Shown piece by piece: positions 16,209 to 25,247 of a DNA stretch of 64,000 nucleotides (position 1 is its first letter; each line of letters opens with the position of its first letter). The translations under genes and the position numbers were made by a program. This DNA comes from UBA10348 sp002469915. Its GTDB lineage: Bacteria; Bacteroidota; Rhodothermia; Rhodothermales; UBA10348. The DNA lies in assembly GCA_029249345.1 (NCBI GenBank), contig JAQWHM010000011.1, forward strand, positions 248,001-312,000. Reading direction: 5' to 3'. The notes beneath the pieces were generated by a model. It saw only the letters and a list, made by a program, of their open reading frames with translations. It did no database searches and was not told the origin of the DNA.

Positions 16209-17373
16209 GGCTAATCCTTCTTTTAATGTTGGACTGTACTACATAGTGATCAATGGTCGGCGCGAACACATTCATTAATAGAATGGCTAGCATCCAACCT
16301 TCTGGATACGCTGGGTTCAGCGCCCTGATGATCATGCCGAAGATTCCTATTAGGAACCCGTAAATGATTTTCCCTGTGCCTGTTTGAGCAGCGGTAACCG
16401 GGTCGGTCGCCATGAAGACCGTGGCAAACAGCATAGACCCCATAACGAGATGGGTATATGCCGGAACGCCTTGGAAATAGGAGATGCCCGCAAGATCGAA
16501 GACAGTTCCGGCCACAAGAGTTCCTACGACGACGGATGCCATAATGCGCCAACTAGCGATCCCGGTAACGAGCAGGATGACCGCACCGATTCCAACGGCA
16601 ATCACAGAGGTTTCTCCGATGGACCCCGGAATCGTACCCATGATGAGGTTCGTCAGGTCATAGTTGAAGATAGACACATTAGCCAACGCTTCGGCTCCAC
16701 CGAGATAGGCTACACCCAGAGGGGTTGCGCCAGAGAAGCCGTCCACAAACAGCGAAGCATCGCCGGCCACCCAGACGAGGTCTCCGGACATATAAGTAGG
16801 GTGAGCAAAGAACACAAAGACGCGGGCCATAAGCGCGACGTTGAGAATATTCATTCCCGTTCCGCCAAACGCTTCCTTTCCGATGATCACGGCAAAGGCG
16901 GTAGCCACAGCAACCATCCACAATGGAATCGTTGGGGGCATGATGAGGGGAATCAACATACCAGAAACGAGAAAGCCTTCGTTTACGGGGTGCTTTCGAA
17001 TGATGGCAAACACAAATTCGATACCGAGGCCCACTCCGTAGGCCGTAATCACGATAGGCAACACTTTGAGGGAGCCGTACATGAACTTGTCCATGAACCC
17101 TTCGCTAAGGGCTGTAAGCTCTCCCATGGCCACAAAATGCTGTTGACCCACATTCCAAATCCCAAATAGGAGGGCTGGAATCATGGCAACCACTACGGTA
17201 AACATCGTCCGCTTGAGATCGATGCCATCCTTAATGTGGGTTCCTTGGGAGGTTTGTGCAGGCACGAAAAGAAACGTTTCTAGCGCTTCAAACCCGTAGT
17301 AATAATTCTCCAGCTTTCCGCCTTCCTCAAAATGAGGTTTGACCTTGCCGACGAGATTCTCAAGTAGTTTCAT
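16198..17373 (-). CDS. nqrB: Na+-translocating NADH:quinone reductase subunit B
   Basis: A 391-residue polytopic subunit forming part of the Na+ channel and holding covalent FMN. The FMN site is DGFSGATPLG with Thr217. Other signatures are KEAFGGTGMNILN and the ATDPVTAAQTGTGK loop. The N-terminus (ENLVGKVKPHFEEGGKL) is the usual cytoplasmic segment. The gene follows nqrA by 32 bases. Confidence 0.97.
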   Translation of the reverse strand: MKLLENLVGKVKPHFEEGGKLENYYYGFEALETFLFVPAQTSQGTHIKDGIDLKRTMFTVVVAMIPALLFGIWNVGQQHFVAMGELTALSEGFMDKFMYGSLKVLPIVITAYGVGLGIEFVFAIIRKHPVNEGFLVSGMLIPLIMPPTIPLWMVAVATAFAVIIGKEAFGGTGMNILNVALMARVFVFFAHPTYMSGDLVWVAGDASLFVDGFSGATPLGVAYLGGAEALANVSIFNYDLTNLIMGTIPGSIGETSVIAVGIGAVILLVTGIASWRIMASVVVGTLVAGTVFDLAGISYFQGVPAYTHLVMGSMLFATVFMATDPVTAAQTGTGKIIYGFLIGIFGMIIRALNPAYPEGWMLAILLMNVFAPTIDHYVVQSNIKRRISRAL

Positions 17374-17405
17374 GATCAGGTGTTATAGACCCAGGATTCA
17401 AAGAA

Positions 17406-18761
17406 TTAGCCTTCCAGTCGGACCAGGTCGAGGCCCGCTCTAAGTATTTGCTGAACCGGCTGTTTAGAGGTGCACACAAACTCACAAAGTGCGAGGTCTT
17501 CTTCCACGACTTCGTAAATCCCCAGCCCTTCCATTTGCTCAAAATCTCCGTAAAGGATTGATTTGATCAGATATTGGGGGTGCAGATCCATGGGAAGCAC
17601 TTTTTCGTATTGCTGACTCATTACGTACGCACGCTCTTCACCATGATTATTGGTGTTGACGTGGTACTCCTTATTCGGTCGCAAGAATGAGGGGAAGGTC
17701 CGCGAAAGGCTGGGACGTTTGTAGGACGGAATGAGCCAGCCTAAAAACTCAGGCTTGTCTCCTTCTTCAAGCACAGTAATCTGATCGTCGTACAGACCCA
17801 GGAAGCCGTCTTTTTCGATCTGAGTACCACTTAACGCGTTTCCGCTAATACAGCGTACATGATCATGCTTCAGATTGTCTGCCAGCATGGGCTCAACAGA
17901 AGCGCCGATTCGCGTCTTGACGTATCCCGTTTTCTTGGTCTTATCTCCCGTAACCGCGACTGTACGCTCGGCATCAAAGACTCCGTCTGAGAAGAGCTTA
18001 CCAATGATGGCAACATCCTGAGGTTTTAGGGTCCACACGACATCTCCTTTATTAATAGGAGCGAGGTGGTGGATTTGGACACCGACATTACCAGCCGGGT
18101 GGGGGCCAGAGAACGATGTCACGTTCACGCCGTCCGCCTTGGTAAATACGTCTGCCGACTCTGGACCCACGCCCAAATGGACGCCTCCGGAGGTCAACTT
18201 ATTCAGTACTGAGAGGCCTTTTTGAAAAGCAGACTCTTTGCCTTTGATCAACATATTGTGATCCGGCGCCAAGGGGGCCGTATCGAAACATGACACAAAG
18301 ATATCCCTAGGCGTGGCCTCGGGATCAGCAAGCGTATTAAACGGTCGCTGTTTCAGTAGCGTCCAGGCTCCTGAATTGAGCATGAGGTCCACAGCTTGCT
18401 CCCGTGAGCAAGAAGCTACATCCAGCTTTTCAAACTGATGAAAGGCGACCTCGGCGTCTACCGCAATTACCACCTCGGTGATAGCGCGCTTGGGTCCTCT
18501 TCGGATTTCTACGACTTCGCCGCTAACGGGCGAACCGAACTGAATCCGAGGGCTGCCTTTATCGAAAAACAAAGGCTCGCCGGCTAACACACGATCTCCA
18601 ATTGCCTTGTGCAGCTTGGGAATCGGGCCGATGCCGACGACGTCTGTTGGTTTCAAGGCGAAAAGCCGAGAATTTTTGGCTTCCAGAAGCCCCTGCTCGG
18701 GTGAACCGAGCAGCCTTATGTCAAATCCGCGAGATAGTTTTATCACGATAGTTCTTACCAT
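17406..18761 (-). CDS. nqrA: Na+-translocating NADH:quinone reductase subunit A
   Basis: A 451-residue peripheral subunit, the first gene of the nqr operon. The start MVRTIVIKLSRGFDIRLLGSP corresponds to the usual 'I.KGLDLPI.G.P' opening. FDTAPLAPDHNMLIKG, GPHPAGNVGVQIHH and GDVVWTLKPQDV are well-known NqrA segments. The 290 bases upstream separate it from the divergent SGNH hydrolase gene and should hold the operon promoter, which I could not pinpoint. Confidence 0.97.
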   Translation of the reverse strand: MVRTIVIKLSRGFDIRLLGSPEQGLLEAKNSRLFALKPTDVVGIGPIPKLHKAIGDRVLAGEPLFFDKGSPRIQFGSPVSGEVVEIRRGPKRAITEVVIAVDAEVAFHQFEKLDVASCSREQAVDLMLNSGAWTLLKQRPFNTLADPEATPRDIFVSCFDTAPLAPDHNMLIKGKESAFQKGLSVLNKLTSGGVHLGVGPESADVFTKADGVNVTSFSGPHPAGNVGVQIHHLAPINKGDVVWTLKPQDVAIIGKLFSDGVFDAERTVAVTGDKTKKTGYVKTRIGASVEPMLADNLKHDHVRCISGNALSGTQIEKDGFLGLYDDQITVLEEGDKPEFLGWLIPSYKRPSLSRTFPSFLRPNKEYHVNTNNHGEERAYVMSQQYEKVLPMDLHPQYLIKSILYGDFEQMEGLGIYEVVEEDLALCEFVCTSKQPVQQILRAGLDLVRLEG

Positions 18762-19051
18762 AAAACAGCAATTCCTGCAAGATTAAAAACCCCGCTCACG
18801 GGTATCAATCACTAAGCGCTTTATTCACCAAAGACTTGAAATAGAAAGCGTTTAGAGTGAGCCGCAGAAGACAGCAGTTAAATGAGGGTGTTTTTGATCT
18901 CACCTCGTGTGGATTTCTAATACACTTATCCGAGTTTTATCTGGTTGTTGGATCACACGAACCGGGCCCTACTGAGAATCTAGGTAGTTTTATTGCTGCG
19001 ACACCTACTCTTTTGCTATACTTGGTTCAATACAGTTCGACAAAAAGGAAG

Positions 19052-19738
19052 ATGTTTCGCACCCTACTATGCCTAGCCGCACTTATGGCCGTAATCACAG
19101 GCTCCCTCTCCACTGCTCATGCTCAAGACTGGGGCAACCTTTTTTTTTACGCGGCAAAAAATGATTCGCTTTCTTCGCAAGAGGCAAGGGTTGTGTTTAT
19201 GGGTGACTCCATTACTCAAGGTTGGAGTCAAACGATGCCGGAGTTTTTTACTTCGAACCCCTACCTGGATCGGGGAATAAGCGGACAGGTCACAGCACAG
19301 ATGCTGGTTCGCTTCCGGGCTGATGTGCTTAATCTGGATCCCGAAGCGGTTGTCATATTGGCCGGCACGAATGATATTGCCGAAAATCAGGGGCCTATCG
19401 GGCTAGAGGATATTGCGGGTAATATCCAAAGCATGGCTGAATTGGCGCATGCGCATGGCATTCGGGTAATTATCTGTTCCGTTCTTCCGGCCGCTGAGTA
19501 CTCCTGGAGACCCGGACTCGGCCCTGACTACAAAATTCCCGCTCTGAATTCCTTGTTGAAGTCGTATGCGGAATCTGCCGGATTTGACTACCTTGACTAT
19601 TTTTCTGCCATGACGGATGGCGAAAACGGACTAATCGCCGAATATACTTCCGACGGTGTGCACGTCACCCTAGCGGGATATGATGTCATGGTGACACTGG
19701 TACAAGACATGTTGGATACCGTTCTAGAAAACGAATGA
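19052..19738 (+). CDS. Exported SGNH/GDSL-family hydrolase
   Basis: A 228-residue protein with a signal peptide (residues 1-24, cut after AHAQ). SGNH blocks are all present: block I MGDSITQGW (nucleophile Ser), block II RGISGQ (Gly), block III GTNDI (Asn), block V DGVHVTLAGY (Asp and His). These enzymes hydrolyse esters of lipids or acetylated sugars; the exact substrate is unknown. The start is supported by AAGGAAG directly before the ATG, inside a longer open frame. Periplasmic or secreted. Confidence 0.9.
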   Translation: MFRTLLCLAALMAVITGSLSTAHAQDWGNLFFYAAKNDSLSSQEARVVFMGDSITQGWSQTMPEFFTSNPYLDRGISGQVTAQMLVRFRADVLNLDPEAVVILAGTNDIAENQGPIGLEDIAGNIQSMAELAHAHGIRVIICSVLPAAEYSWRPGLGPDYKIPALNSLLKSYAESAGFDYLDYFSAMTDGENGLIAEYTSDGVHVTLAGYDVMVTLVQDMLDTVLENE

Positions 19739-19850
19739 CACCCGGTCTATCGAACCTAATTGGCCAGAGAGATGGTTTATGGCTACAAACTAGTGATTGC
19801 CCTTCTCCAAGCCAGTTGCGACACTCGCTCAAACTCATCTAGATATAATA

Positions 19851-20150
19851 ATGACACACACACCTGACGAACGCGATCCAAGAGTTGCGGCAGCGAGAGG
19901 CCGATATTGGAAAAAAAACCTGACCATTATGGCGGTGCTGCTCTTAATCTGGGCTGCAGCGGGTTTGGGTGCGGGGGTGTTATTCGCCGATACTTTGAAC
20001 GCGTTTTACCTCGGAGGGTATCCGCTGGGTTTTTGGTTTGCTCAACAAGGAAGCATCTTCACGTTTGTGGTACTGATTTTCATCTATGCCGTGTTGCTCA
20101 ACAGGTTAGATAAACAACATCACGCCGACCTGGAAGAGGCGCAATCATGA
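19851..20150 (+). CDS. DUF4212 small subunit of a sodium:solute symporter
   Basis: A 99-residue membrane protein with two helices (about residues 27-48 and 65-86). The family (TIGR03647) pairs with VC_2705-type symporters. Characteristic segments are RYWKKNL, the FYLGGYPLGFWFAQQGS loop and the terminal LDKQHH. The stop overlaps the start of the large subunit by four bases (ATGA), implying translational coupling. The upstream in-frame Met at 19797 is not supported. Confidence 0.92.
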   Translation: MTHTPDERDPRVAAARGRYWKKNLTIMAVLLLIWAAAGLGAGVLFADTLNAFYLGGYPLGFWFAQQGSIFTFVVLIFIYAVLLNRLDKQHHADLEEAQS

Positions 20151-21979
20151 GTGTGCAAGCCTGGACCTTTCTTTTCGTAGGTGTAACGTTTTCACTCTAT
20201 TTAGTGATAGCGTGGTTGTCCCGAGTGTCTGACACAAAGGGATTTTATGTTGCTGGACAGGGCATTCCGGCTATCGCGAACGGAATGGCGACAGCCGCAG
20301 ACTGGATGAGCGCGGCATCCTTTATATCAATGGCTGGATTGATTTCCACGTTGGGGTATGCGGGCGGGATGTACCTGATGGGTTGGACGGGTGGATACGT
20401 GCTGCTGGCTCTTCTTTTGGCCCCCTACCTCCGGAAATTTGGACATTACACCGTCCCGGACTTTATCGGAGACCGGTACCGCTCAAACGCTGTACGGATC
20501 GTAGCTGTGATATGCGCCATTTTTGTGAGCTTCACCTATGTTGCTGGTCAGATGCGCGGCGTCGGCATTGTGTTTTCTCGGTTTCTAGAAGTAGATGTTA
20601 ATGTGGGTGTATATGTAGGCGTGGCCATCGTCTTTGTATATGCCACGCTGGGTGGTATGAAGGGCATTACGTGGACGCAGGTTGCTCAATACTGGGTGCT
20701 TATCACGGCATTCTTGACACCGGCAATAGCAATTAGTTTGGATCTGACGGGCTCCGCAATCCCTCAAATCGGACTCGGCAGCGACTTGATTGGTGAAGGC
20801 ACTCCTCTGCTCGCTAAACTGAATCAAATCAGCGCAGATCTCGGATTCGCATCGTACACCGAACCCTTCATCGGCCAATGGAATAAGTTGAACGTGTTTT
20901 GTGTAACGCTGGCTCTTATGGCAGGCACGGCGGGCCTGCCGCATGTTATTGTGCGTTTCTATACCGTGAAAAACGTGGCTGCTGCTCGCTGGAGTGCTTT
21001 TTGGGCTCTTTTATTTATTGCGATGCTTTATTTAACAGCCCCGGCGATTGGTGCTTTTGCTCGGTATACGATGTTGGAAGGATTAAATGGAAAGACAGAA
21101 GCCGAACTGCCTGAGTGGTTCAACAGCTGGGAGCAGACGGGATTGGTTTTGTGGATGGACGACGGTGATGGTAAGCTCACCTACACAGGAGGCGATCGCG
21201 CCGACGAGAATGAACTATTCAGAAGCGGAAATCTAGGTGCGGTACGAATTGGAGAAATCCGTCAAAATCACGCTCGCTGGCTGGCCGGTGAACCTGGGGG
21301 TGAAAACGGAGGCGCGGTGCTAAGGCAGGCCGGTCTTTCGGGTCCAGACCGAGATATCATTGTGTTGGCGACCCCAGAAATGGCAGGGTTAGCCAACTGG
21401 ATTATTGCGCTCGTGGCAGCCGGCGGTCTGGCGGCTGCCTTATCCACGGCCAGCGGATTGCTGCTAGTCATCTCTTCTAGCGTGGCACACGACTTGTACT
21501 ATCGCATCATCAATCCTCAAGCAACGGAGAGCCAGCGATTGTTGGTCGGACGTACGGTGATCGGTTTTGCCGTAGTCATTGCTGGAATCCTTGGCATTTA
21601 TCCTCCCGGATTTGTGAGCCAGGTCGTGGCCTTTGCCTTCGGGCTTGCTGCAGCGAGCTTCTTTCCCATCATTGTGTTGGGGATTTTCTCAAGGCGAGTG
21701 GGCACCTATCCGGCCATGTTTGGCATGATCGCCGGAATCGGATTCACGGCGACGTACATATTGGGAAGCGTATACGGGGGATGGTCTTCTTGGGCATTCG
21801 GTATCGGGCCCCAAGGAATCGGAGTGGTAGGAATGGCCATCAACTTTGCCGTTACTCTTGGTTTGACACCCTTTTTCCCGGCACCAGACCAGTCGGTGCA
21901 AGAGCTTATTCTTTCCATTAGAGAGCCAGAAGGTGCCCCACCTGCCTTGGATATCGAGCTCGGCCCGGAAGCTGAATAA
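20147..21979 (+). CDS. Sodium:solute symporter, VC_2705 subfamily
   Basis: A 610-residue SSS-family carrier with about 13 membrane helices. Signatures are SRVSDTKGFYVAGQGIP, NGMATAADWMSAASFI and GTAGLPHVIVRFYTV, as in ActP-like acetate/organic-acid carriers. A polar insertion at about residues 310-400 (WFNSWEQTG ... HARWLAGEPG) is a feature of the VC_2705 subfamily. Substrate is probably a small carboxylate, inferred from family. Its stop codon abuts the stop of the convergent gene with no gap. Confidence 0.92.
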   Translation: MSVQAWTFLFVGVTFSLYLVIAWLSRVSDTKGFYVAGQGIPAIANGMATAADWMSAASFISMAGLISTLGYAGGMYLMGWTGGYVLLALLLAPYLRKFGHYTVPDFIGDRYRSNAVRIVAVICAIFVSFTYVAGQMRGVGIVFSRFLEVDVNVGVYVGVAIVFVYATLGGMKGITWTQVAQYWVLITAFLTPAIAISLDLTGSAIPQIGLGSDLIGEGTPLLAKLNQISADLGFASYTEPFIGQWNKLNVFCVTLALMAGTAGLPHVIVRFYTVKNVAAARWSAFWALLFIAMLYLTAPAIGAFARYTMLEGLNGKTEAELPEWFNSWEQTGLVLWMDDGDGKLTYTGGDRADENELFRSGNLGAVRIGEIRQNHARWLAGEPGGENGGAVLRQAGLSGPDRDIIVLATPEMAGLANWIIALVAAGGLAAALSTASGLLLVISSSVAHDLYYRIINPQATESQRLLVGRTVIGFAVVIAGILGIYPPGFVSQVVAFAFGLAAASFFPIIVLGIFSRRVGTYPAMFGMIAGIGFTATYILGSVYGGWSSWAFGIGPQGIGVVGMAINFAVTLGLTPFFPAPDQSVQELILSIREPEGAPPALDIELGPEAE

Positions 21980-22834
21980 CTAGCTTCTGTTCTTGGTGCG
22001 TTGCGTACGAACGGCTTCCGGAGCGAGCTCTTCGTCTTCAAGCTCTAGCATGCCGGATGTGGTGGTTGTTTCGAGACGAGGCTCGATGATTGGAGAAGCG
22101 AGCGTGGCTTTCTCATTGCCCAATTTTACGAGTCGTTCTGCAACAGACTCCAAATTGGCGAGCTTCTTATCTCTCCAGCGCATGTCCAGTAGATACACCA
22201 ATGGAGCCAGCATTGCCATAATTAAAGGAAGCGAAACAGCTCCAATCAGTAGTGATTTGCCGAAAATAAGAGCAAGAATAAAAGCGGGGAGTATTGAGAG
22301 TAAAAAACCGTAGCCTATCGCCTCTGATTTGGGGCTTCCAGCGCCTACTTTTTGACTCATTTCAATCCGAGTGCCCTCCTTGTAAGGCCGGAGCAACACC
22401 GATGTATGTACGCCCATGGGACTCGTGTGTCTCCATTCTCGGGAGCGCCCAATTTGCTCTACAACACCGTTTCCAAACGATCCCAGCCCGGTCATGTCTA
22501 TGCTCGAATTACTCGCAAACGACCTTCGAAGCTCGAAAACTAACTCTTCCCAAACGTCTTCGGTTAGTTCTTGGGATAAAAACCGTTGGGTGTGTATGTG
22601 AGTAGCTGTGCGATTCTGAAACCCTTTCTTTCCTGTTGATTCAATTTCTAAAGCAGCGCGATGGAGGTACTCCGGGTCTAGTCCAGCTTCCGAGGCAATG
22701 GTTTCTAACTCAGATAGGGACAGCCCGGACGTTGAAGGCTGCTCATCGCGGACGTCATCTGCTTGAAGTTGTGCCGTCCGCTCAAGCAGCTTAGCGATTT
22801 CTTTTTCAGTGTATGTGCGATTCGGATCGGGCAT
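21980..22834 (-). CDS. Hypothetical membrane protein with two helices
   Basis: A 284-residue protein of unknown function. It opens with a helical, charged segment (YTEKEIAKLLERTAQLQ), then SLSELETIASEAGLDPEYLHRAALE, a pattern seen in proteins of this superphylum that begin with a helical putative sensor. A beta-rich stretch follows, and two adjacent transmembrane helices lie at about residues 172-215. The C-terminal 70 residues are polar and acidic. Nothing indicates catalysis. Confidence 0.7.
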   Translation of the reverse strand: MPDPNRTYTEKEIAKLLERTAQLQADDVRDEQPSTSGLSLSELETIASEAGLDPEYLHRAALEIESTGKKGFQNRTATHIHTQRFLSQELTEDVWEELVFELRRSFASNSSIDMTGLGSFGNGVVEQIGRSREWRHTSPMGVHTSVLLRPYKEGTRIEMSQKVGAGSPKSEAIGYGFLLSILPAFILALIFGKSLLIGAVSLPLIMAMLAPLVYLLDMRWRDKKLANLESVAERLVKLGNEKATLASPIIEPRLETTTTSGMLELEDEELAPEAVRTQRTKNRS

Positions 22835-22889
22835 GCGAAAGAGGCTTCAGTATGGGAAAATGAATAGAATCAAGATAGCTCTAGGGCCC

Positions 22890-23132
22890 CTATTCGTGTC
22901 GATACAATAGAAGGTTCTTGGGATGGATAGATGTGGCAACCACATCACCACACACCCTACAATGCCAATCGATCCGGTCTGGCTTCCCTCCGGAACTCCC
23001 CCAAAACACCCCGTACCAGAATTTGGCGGCTTTGTGATGGGCTTTGGGGCTGATCCATACACTGTCCAGATCGTGACCACACGAGCAGGTGTCCATGAGA
23101 GTGGTTAGATCAGATAAAGGTGGATTTGCCAT
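22890..23132 (-). CDS. Possible small zinc-ribbon protein
   Basis: An 80-residue open frame with two cysteine pairs: Cys16-x-Cys18 (TCSCGHDLDSVW) and Cys58-xx-Cys61 (WHCRVCGDVV), the spacing of a zinc ribbon, separated by an aromatic-rich stretch (KFWYGVFWG). The paired pattern makes it more likely a real gene than a chance frame. An overlapping frame on the same strand has no such pattern. No function can be assigned. Confidence 0.45.
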   Translation of the reverse strand: MANPPLSDLTTLMDTCSCGHDLDSVWISPKAHHKAAKFWYGVFWGSSGGKPDRIDWHCRVCGDVVATSIHPKNLLLYRHE

Positions 23133-23289
23133 GGAGCGCTTGTACCCACATGTGGGCGCTGGGTTTGGCCCTTGGGGTACCTTTTTTCTTTCGGAAAATA
23201 AACAGCTTACCTCTTAGTCAGAACGCTATTTGCCTTACCGGAAAGCAATGTGTACACTTTTTCTCAACCGCAGGGCCAATAGACATACC

Positions 23290-24273
23290 ATGAATCCCAT
23301 TGCTGTCTTACGAACTGAAGATCTGGCCGTTGAGTTTTCAACGCAGGACGCGCCTGTTCGAGCGGTTCAACGTGTAAGTATTGAGGTGTACGCGGGCGAG
23401 ACCGTTGCGCTGGTGGGAGAGTCGGGGTCGGGTAAGTCCGTCACCTGTTTGAGTGTGATGGGTCTTTTGCCTGAAACGGGCCGCGTATCCGAGGGCCGTA
23501 TTGAATTTAAAGGGAAAGACATTCTCGCAATGGAGTCCGTTGCGCGCAGGCGCCTTCGGGGGGCGGCCATGTCTATGGTGTTTCAGGAGCCAATGACGAG
23601 TCTAAATCCAGTATTTCGGATTGGTTCGCAGATTGCTGAAGCCGTTGAGGTGCAGACCGGAATTGGTCGGAAAGAAGCTATGCATCGGGCTAAGGATTTG
23701 TTGGATTTGGTCCGGATTCCTGAAGCATCCCGTCGTTTGAAGAATTATCCCCACGAATTATCGGGCGGAATGCGCCAGCGGGTAATGATTGCGATGGCGC
23801 TAGCTGGCAACCCGGATTTGCTGATTGCGGATGAGCCCACCACGGCGCTGGATGTAACCGTACAGGCACAGATTCTAGAATTGCTTGCCGAATTGCAGGC
23901 GGAGCTTGGAATGGCGCTTCTATTTGTAACGCACGACCTGGGAGTGGTAGCAGGAATCGCGGATCGGGTGTACGTGATGTATGGAGGACAGGTGGTAGAA
24001 TCCGCACCGGTCCGCCCACTCTTTGCCCAACCACGTATGCCCTATACCGCTGGACTGCTTCGTAGCGTACCCTCTCTTTCGAGAGACGAGGTGGGCCGAA
24101 TGCCCACGATTCCGGGGCAAGGCCCTGCGCCAGGCGAAGCGCAGCGCGGGTGTACATTTGCTCCCCGGTGTGAGTTTGTGCAGGAGGCGTGCCGTGTAGA
24201 GAACGTTCCCATCTTAGAAAGCGGGAATCGTGCGGTGCGATGTTTACGGGCAGAGGAGCTGTCGCTGTCTTGA
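23290..24273 (+). CDS. Peptide-type ABC transporter ATPase, DppD/OppD-like
   Basis: A 327-residue ATP-binding subunit of a peptide/nickel-type importer. Walker A is GESGSGKS, the Q-loop FQEPMTSLNP, the signature LSGGMRQR, Walker B LLIADEPTTALD and the switch His in VTHDLG. The C-terminal region has the CTFAPRCEF...C cluster typical of OppD/DppD. The ATG at 23290 starts the conserved region; the open frame extends 20 codons upstream. It forms a pair with the next gene and presumably powers the DppB/DppC-like permeases encoded on the opposite strand of this cluster. Confidence 0.93.
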   Translation: MNPIAVLRTEDLAVEFSTQDAPVRAVQRVSIEVYAGETVALVGESGSGKSVTCLSVMGLLPETGRVSEGRIEFKGKDILAMESVARRRLRGAAMSMVFQEPMTSLNPVFRIGSQIAEAVEVQTGIGRKEAMHRAKDLLDLVRIPEASRRLKNYPHELSGGMRQRVMIAMALAGNPDLLIADEPTTALDVTVQAQILELLAELQAELGMALLFVTHDLGVVAGIADRVYVMYGGQVVESAPVRPLFAQPRMPYTAGLLRSVPSLSRDEVGRMPTIPGQGPAPGEAQRGCTFAPRCEFVQEACRVENVPILESGNRAVRCLRAEELSLS

Positions 24274-25247
24274 GCACGCCACAGACCATAGCGCCCGCCA
24301 AAATCATCGTATCTGCTCGAAACGTACATGTCCGATTCCCGGTTGTGGGAGGCCATTCCGTGAAGGCGGTTACCAACGTAAGTCTGGATATTCGTCGTGG
24401 CGAGGTGTTCGGTTTGGTGGGTGAGTCGGGATCCGGAAAAACGACATTGGGACGAGCTCTGCTCCGCTTAGTAGATCTTTCCGAAGGATCTGTTCTGTTT
24501 GATGGAAAGGATATTTCCGAAATGGATGCGCACCAAATCCGTACGATGAGGAAGCGGATGCAGGTTATTTTTCAGGACCCTTTTGGAAGCCTGAACCCGC
24601 GGATGTCGGTTGAATCTATACTGCAGGAAGCAGTACAATTGGTGGATGGGCGCAGTAAGACCGCATTCCGTATTTCGGAGCTACTCAATCTAGTGGGCCT
24701 TTCTGATTCAGCACGAGGACGACATCCCCACGAGTTCTCAGGAGGACAAAGACAGCGCATTTGCATTGCGCGGGCGCTCGCGCTCCGGCCAGAATTCATT
24801 GTGGCCGATGAGCCGGTGGCCGCGCTAGACGTATCGATTCAAGCCCAGATCATCAACTTACTTCATGATCTGAAACAGGAGCTGAACCTTACGATGCTGT
24901 TCATAGCACATGATTTGGCAGTTGTCCGGCACATTAGCGATCGAATTGGGGTCATGTACTTGGGCAGCATACAGGAAATCGGTCCGGCCTCGGAGGTTGT
25001 CGCCAACCCGCTCCATCCGTATTCCAGCGCGCTCTTATCGGCTGTACCTGTTCCAGATCCCACGCAGCAGATGAAGCGGCAGGTTCTAGACGGGGATCTA
25101 CCCAGTCCGATTCACCCTCCGTCTGGGTGCGTATTCAGAACTCGCTGTCCAGTGGCCGACGCGGTCTGTGCAGACACGGTGCCCCAGCTTAGTAGTGTTG
25201 CGCCGGACAGATCTGTCGCCTGTCTGAAAGTCGGCCAATTGGATTAG
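24240..25247 (+). CDS. Peptide-type ABC transporter ATPase, DppF/OppF-like
   Basis: A second ATPase subunit. Walker A is GESGSGKT, the Q-loop FQDPFGSLNPRM, the signature FSGGQRQR, Walker B FIVADEPVAALD, then FIAHDLAVV, and the C-terminal GCVFRTRCP cluster. Two starts are possible: ATG at 24240, overlapping dppD by 34 bases, or TTG at 24270 overlapping the dppD stop as TTGA. The gene overlaps the convergent lyase gene by three bases at the stop codons. Confidence 0.92.
   Translation: MFTGRGAVAVLSTPQTIAPAKIIVSARNVHVRFPVVGGHSVKAVTNVSLDIRRGEVFGLVGESGSGKTTLGRALLRLVDLSEGSVLFDGKDISEMDAHQIRTMRKRMQVIFQDPFGSLNPRMSVESILQEAVQLVDGRSKTAFRISELLNLVGLSDSARGRHPHEFSGGQRQRICIARALALRPEFIVADEPVAALDVSIQAQIINLLHDLKQELNLTMLFIAHDLAVVRHISDRIGVMYLGSIQEIGPASEVVANPLHPYSSALLSAVPVPDPTQQMKRQVLDGDLPSPIHPPSGCVFRTRCPVADAVCADTVPQLSSVAPDRSVACLKVGQLD

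Noticed and set aside
16384..17169. 261-codon open frame on the plus strand opposite nqrB
   Set aside because: It is antisense to a clear gene and its His/Asn/Gly-rich composition is that of a shadow frame.
23135..23160. Palindromic sequence AGCGC...CCCACATGTGGG...GCGCT before the dppD-like gene
   Set aside because: The outer arms are offset and no T-tract follows at once, so neither terminator nor operator can be argued with confidence.
23690..24376. 228-codon open frame on the minus strand opposite the dppD/dppF-like genes
   Set aside because: Antisense shadow of two unambiguous ATPase genes.
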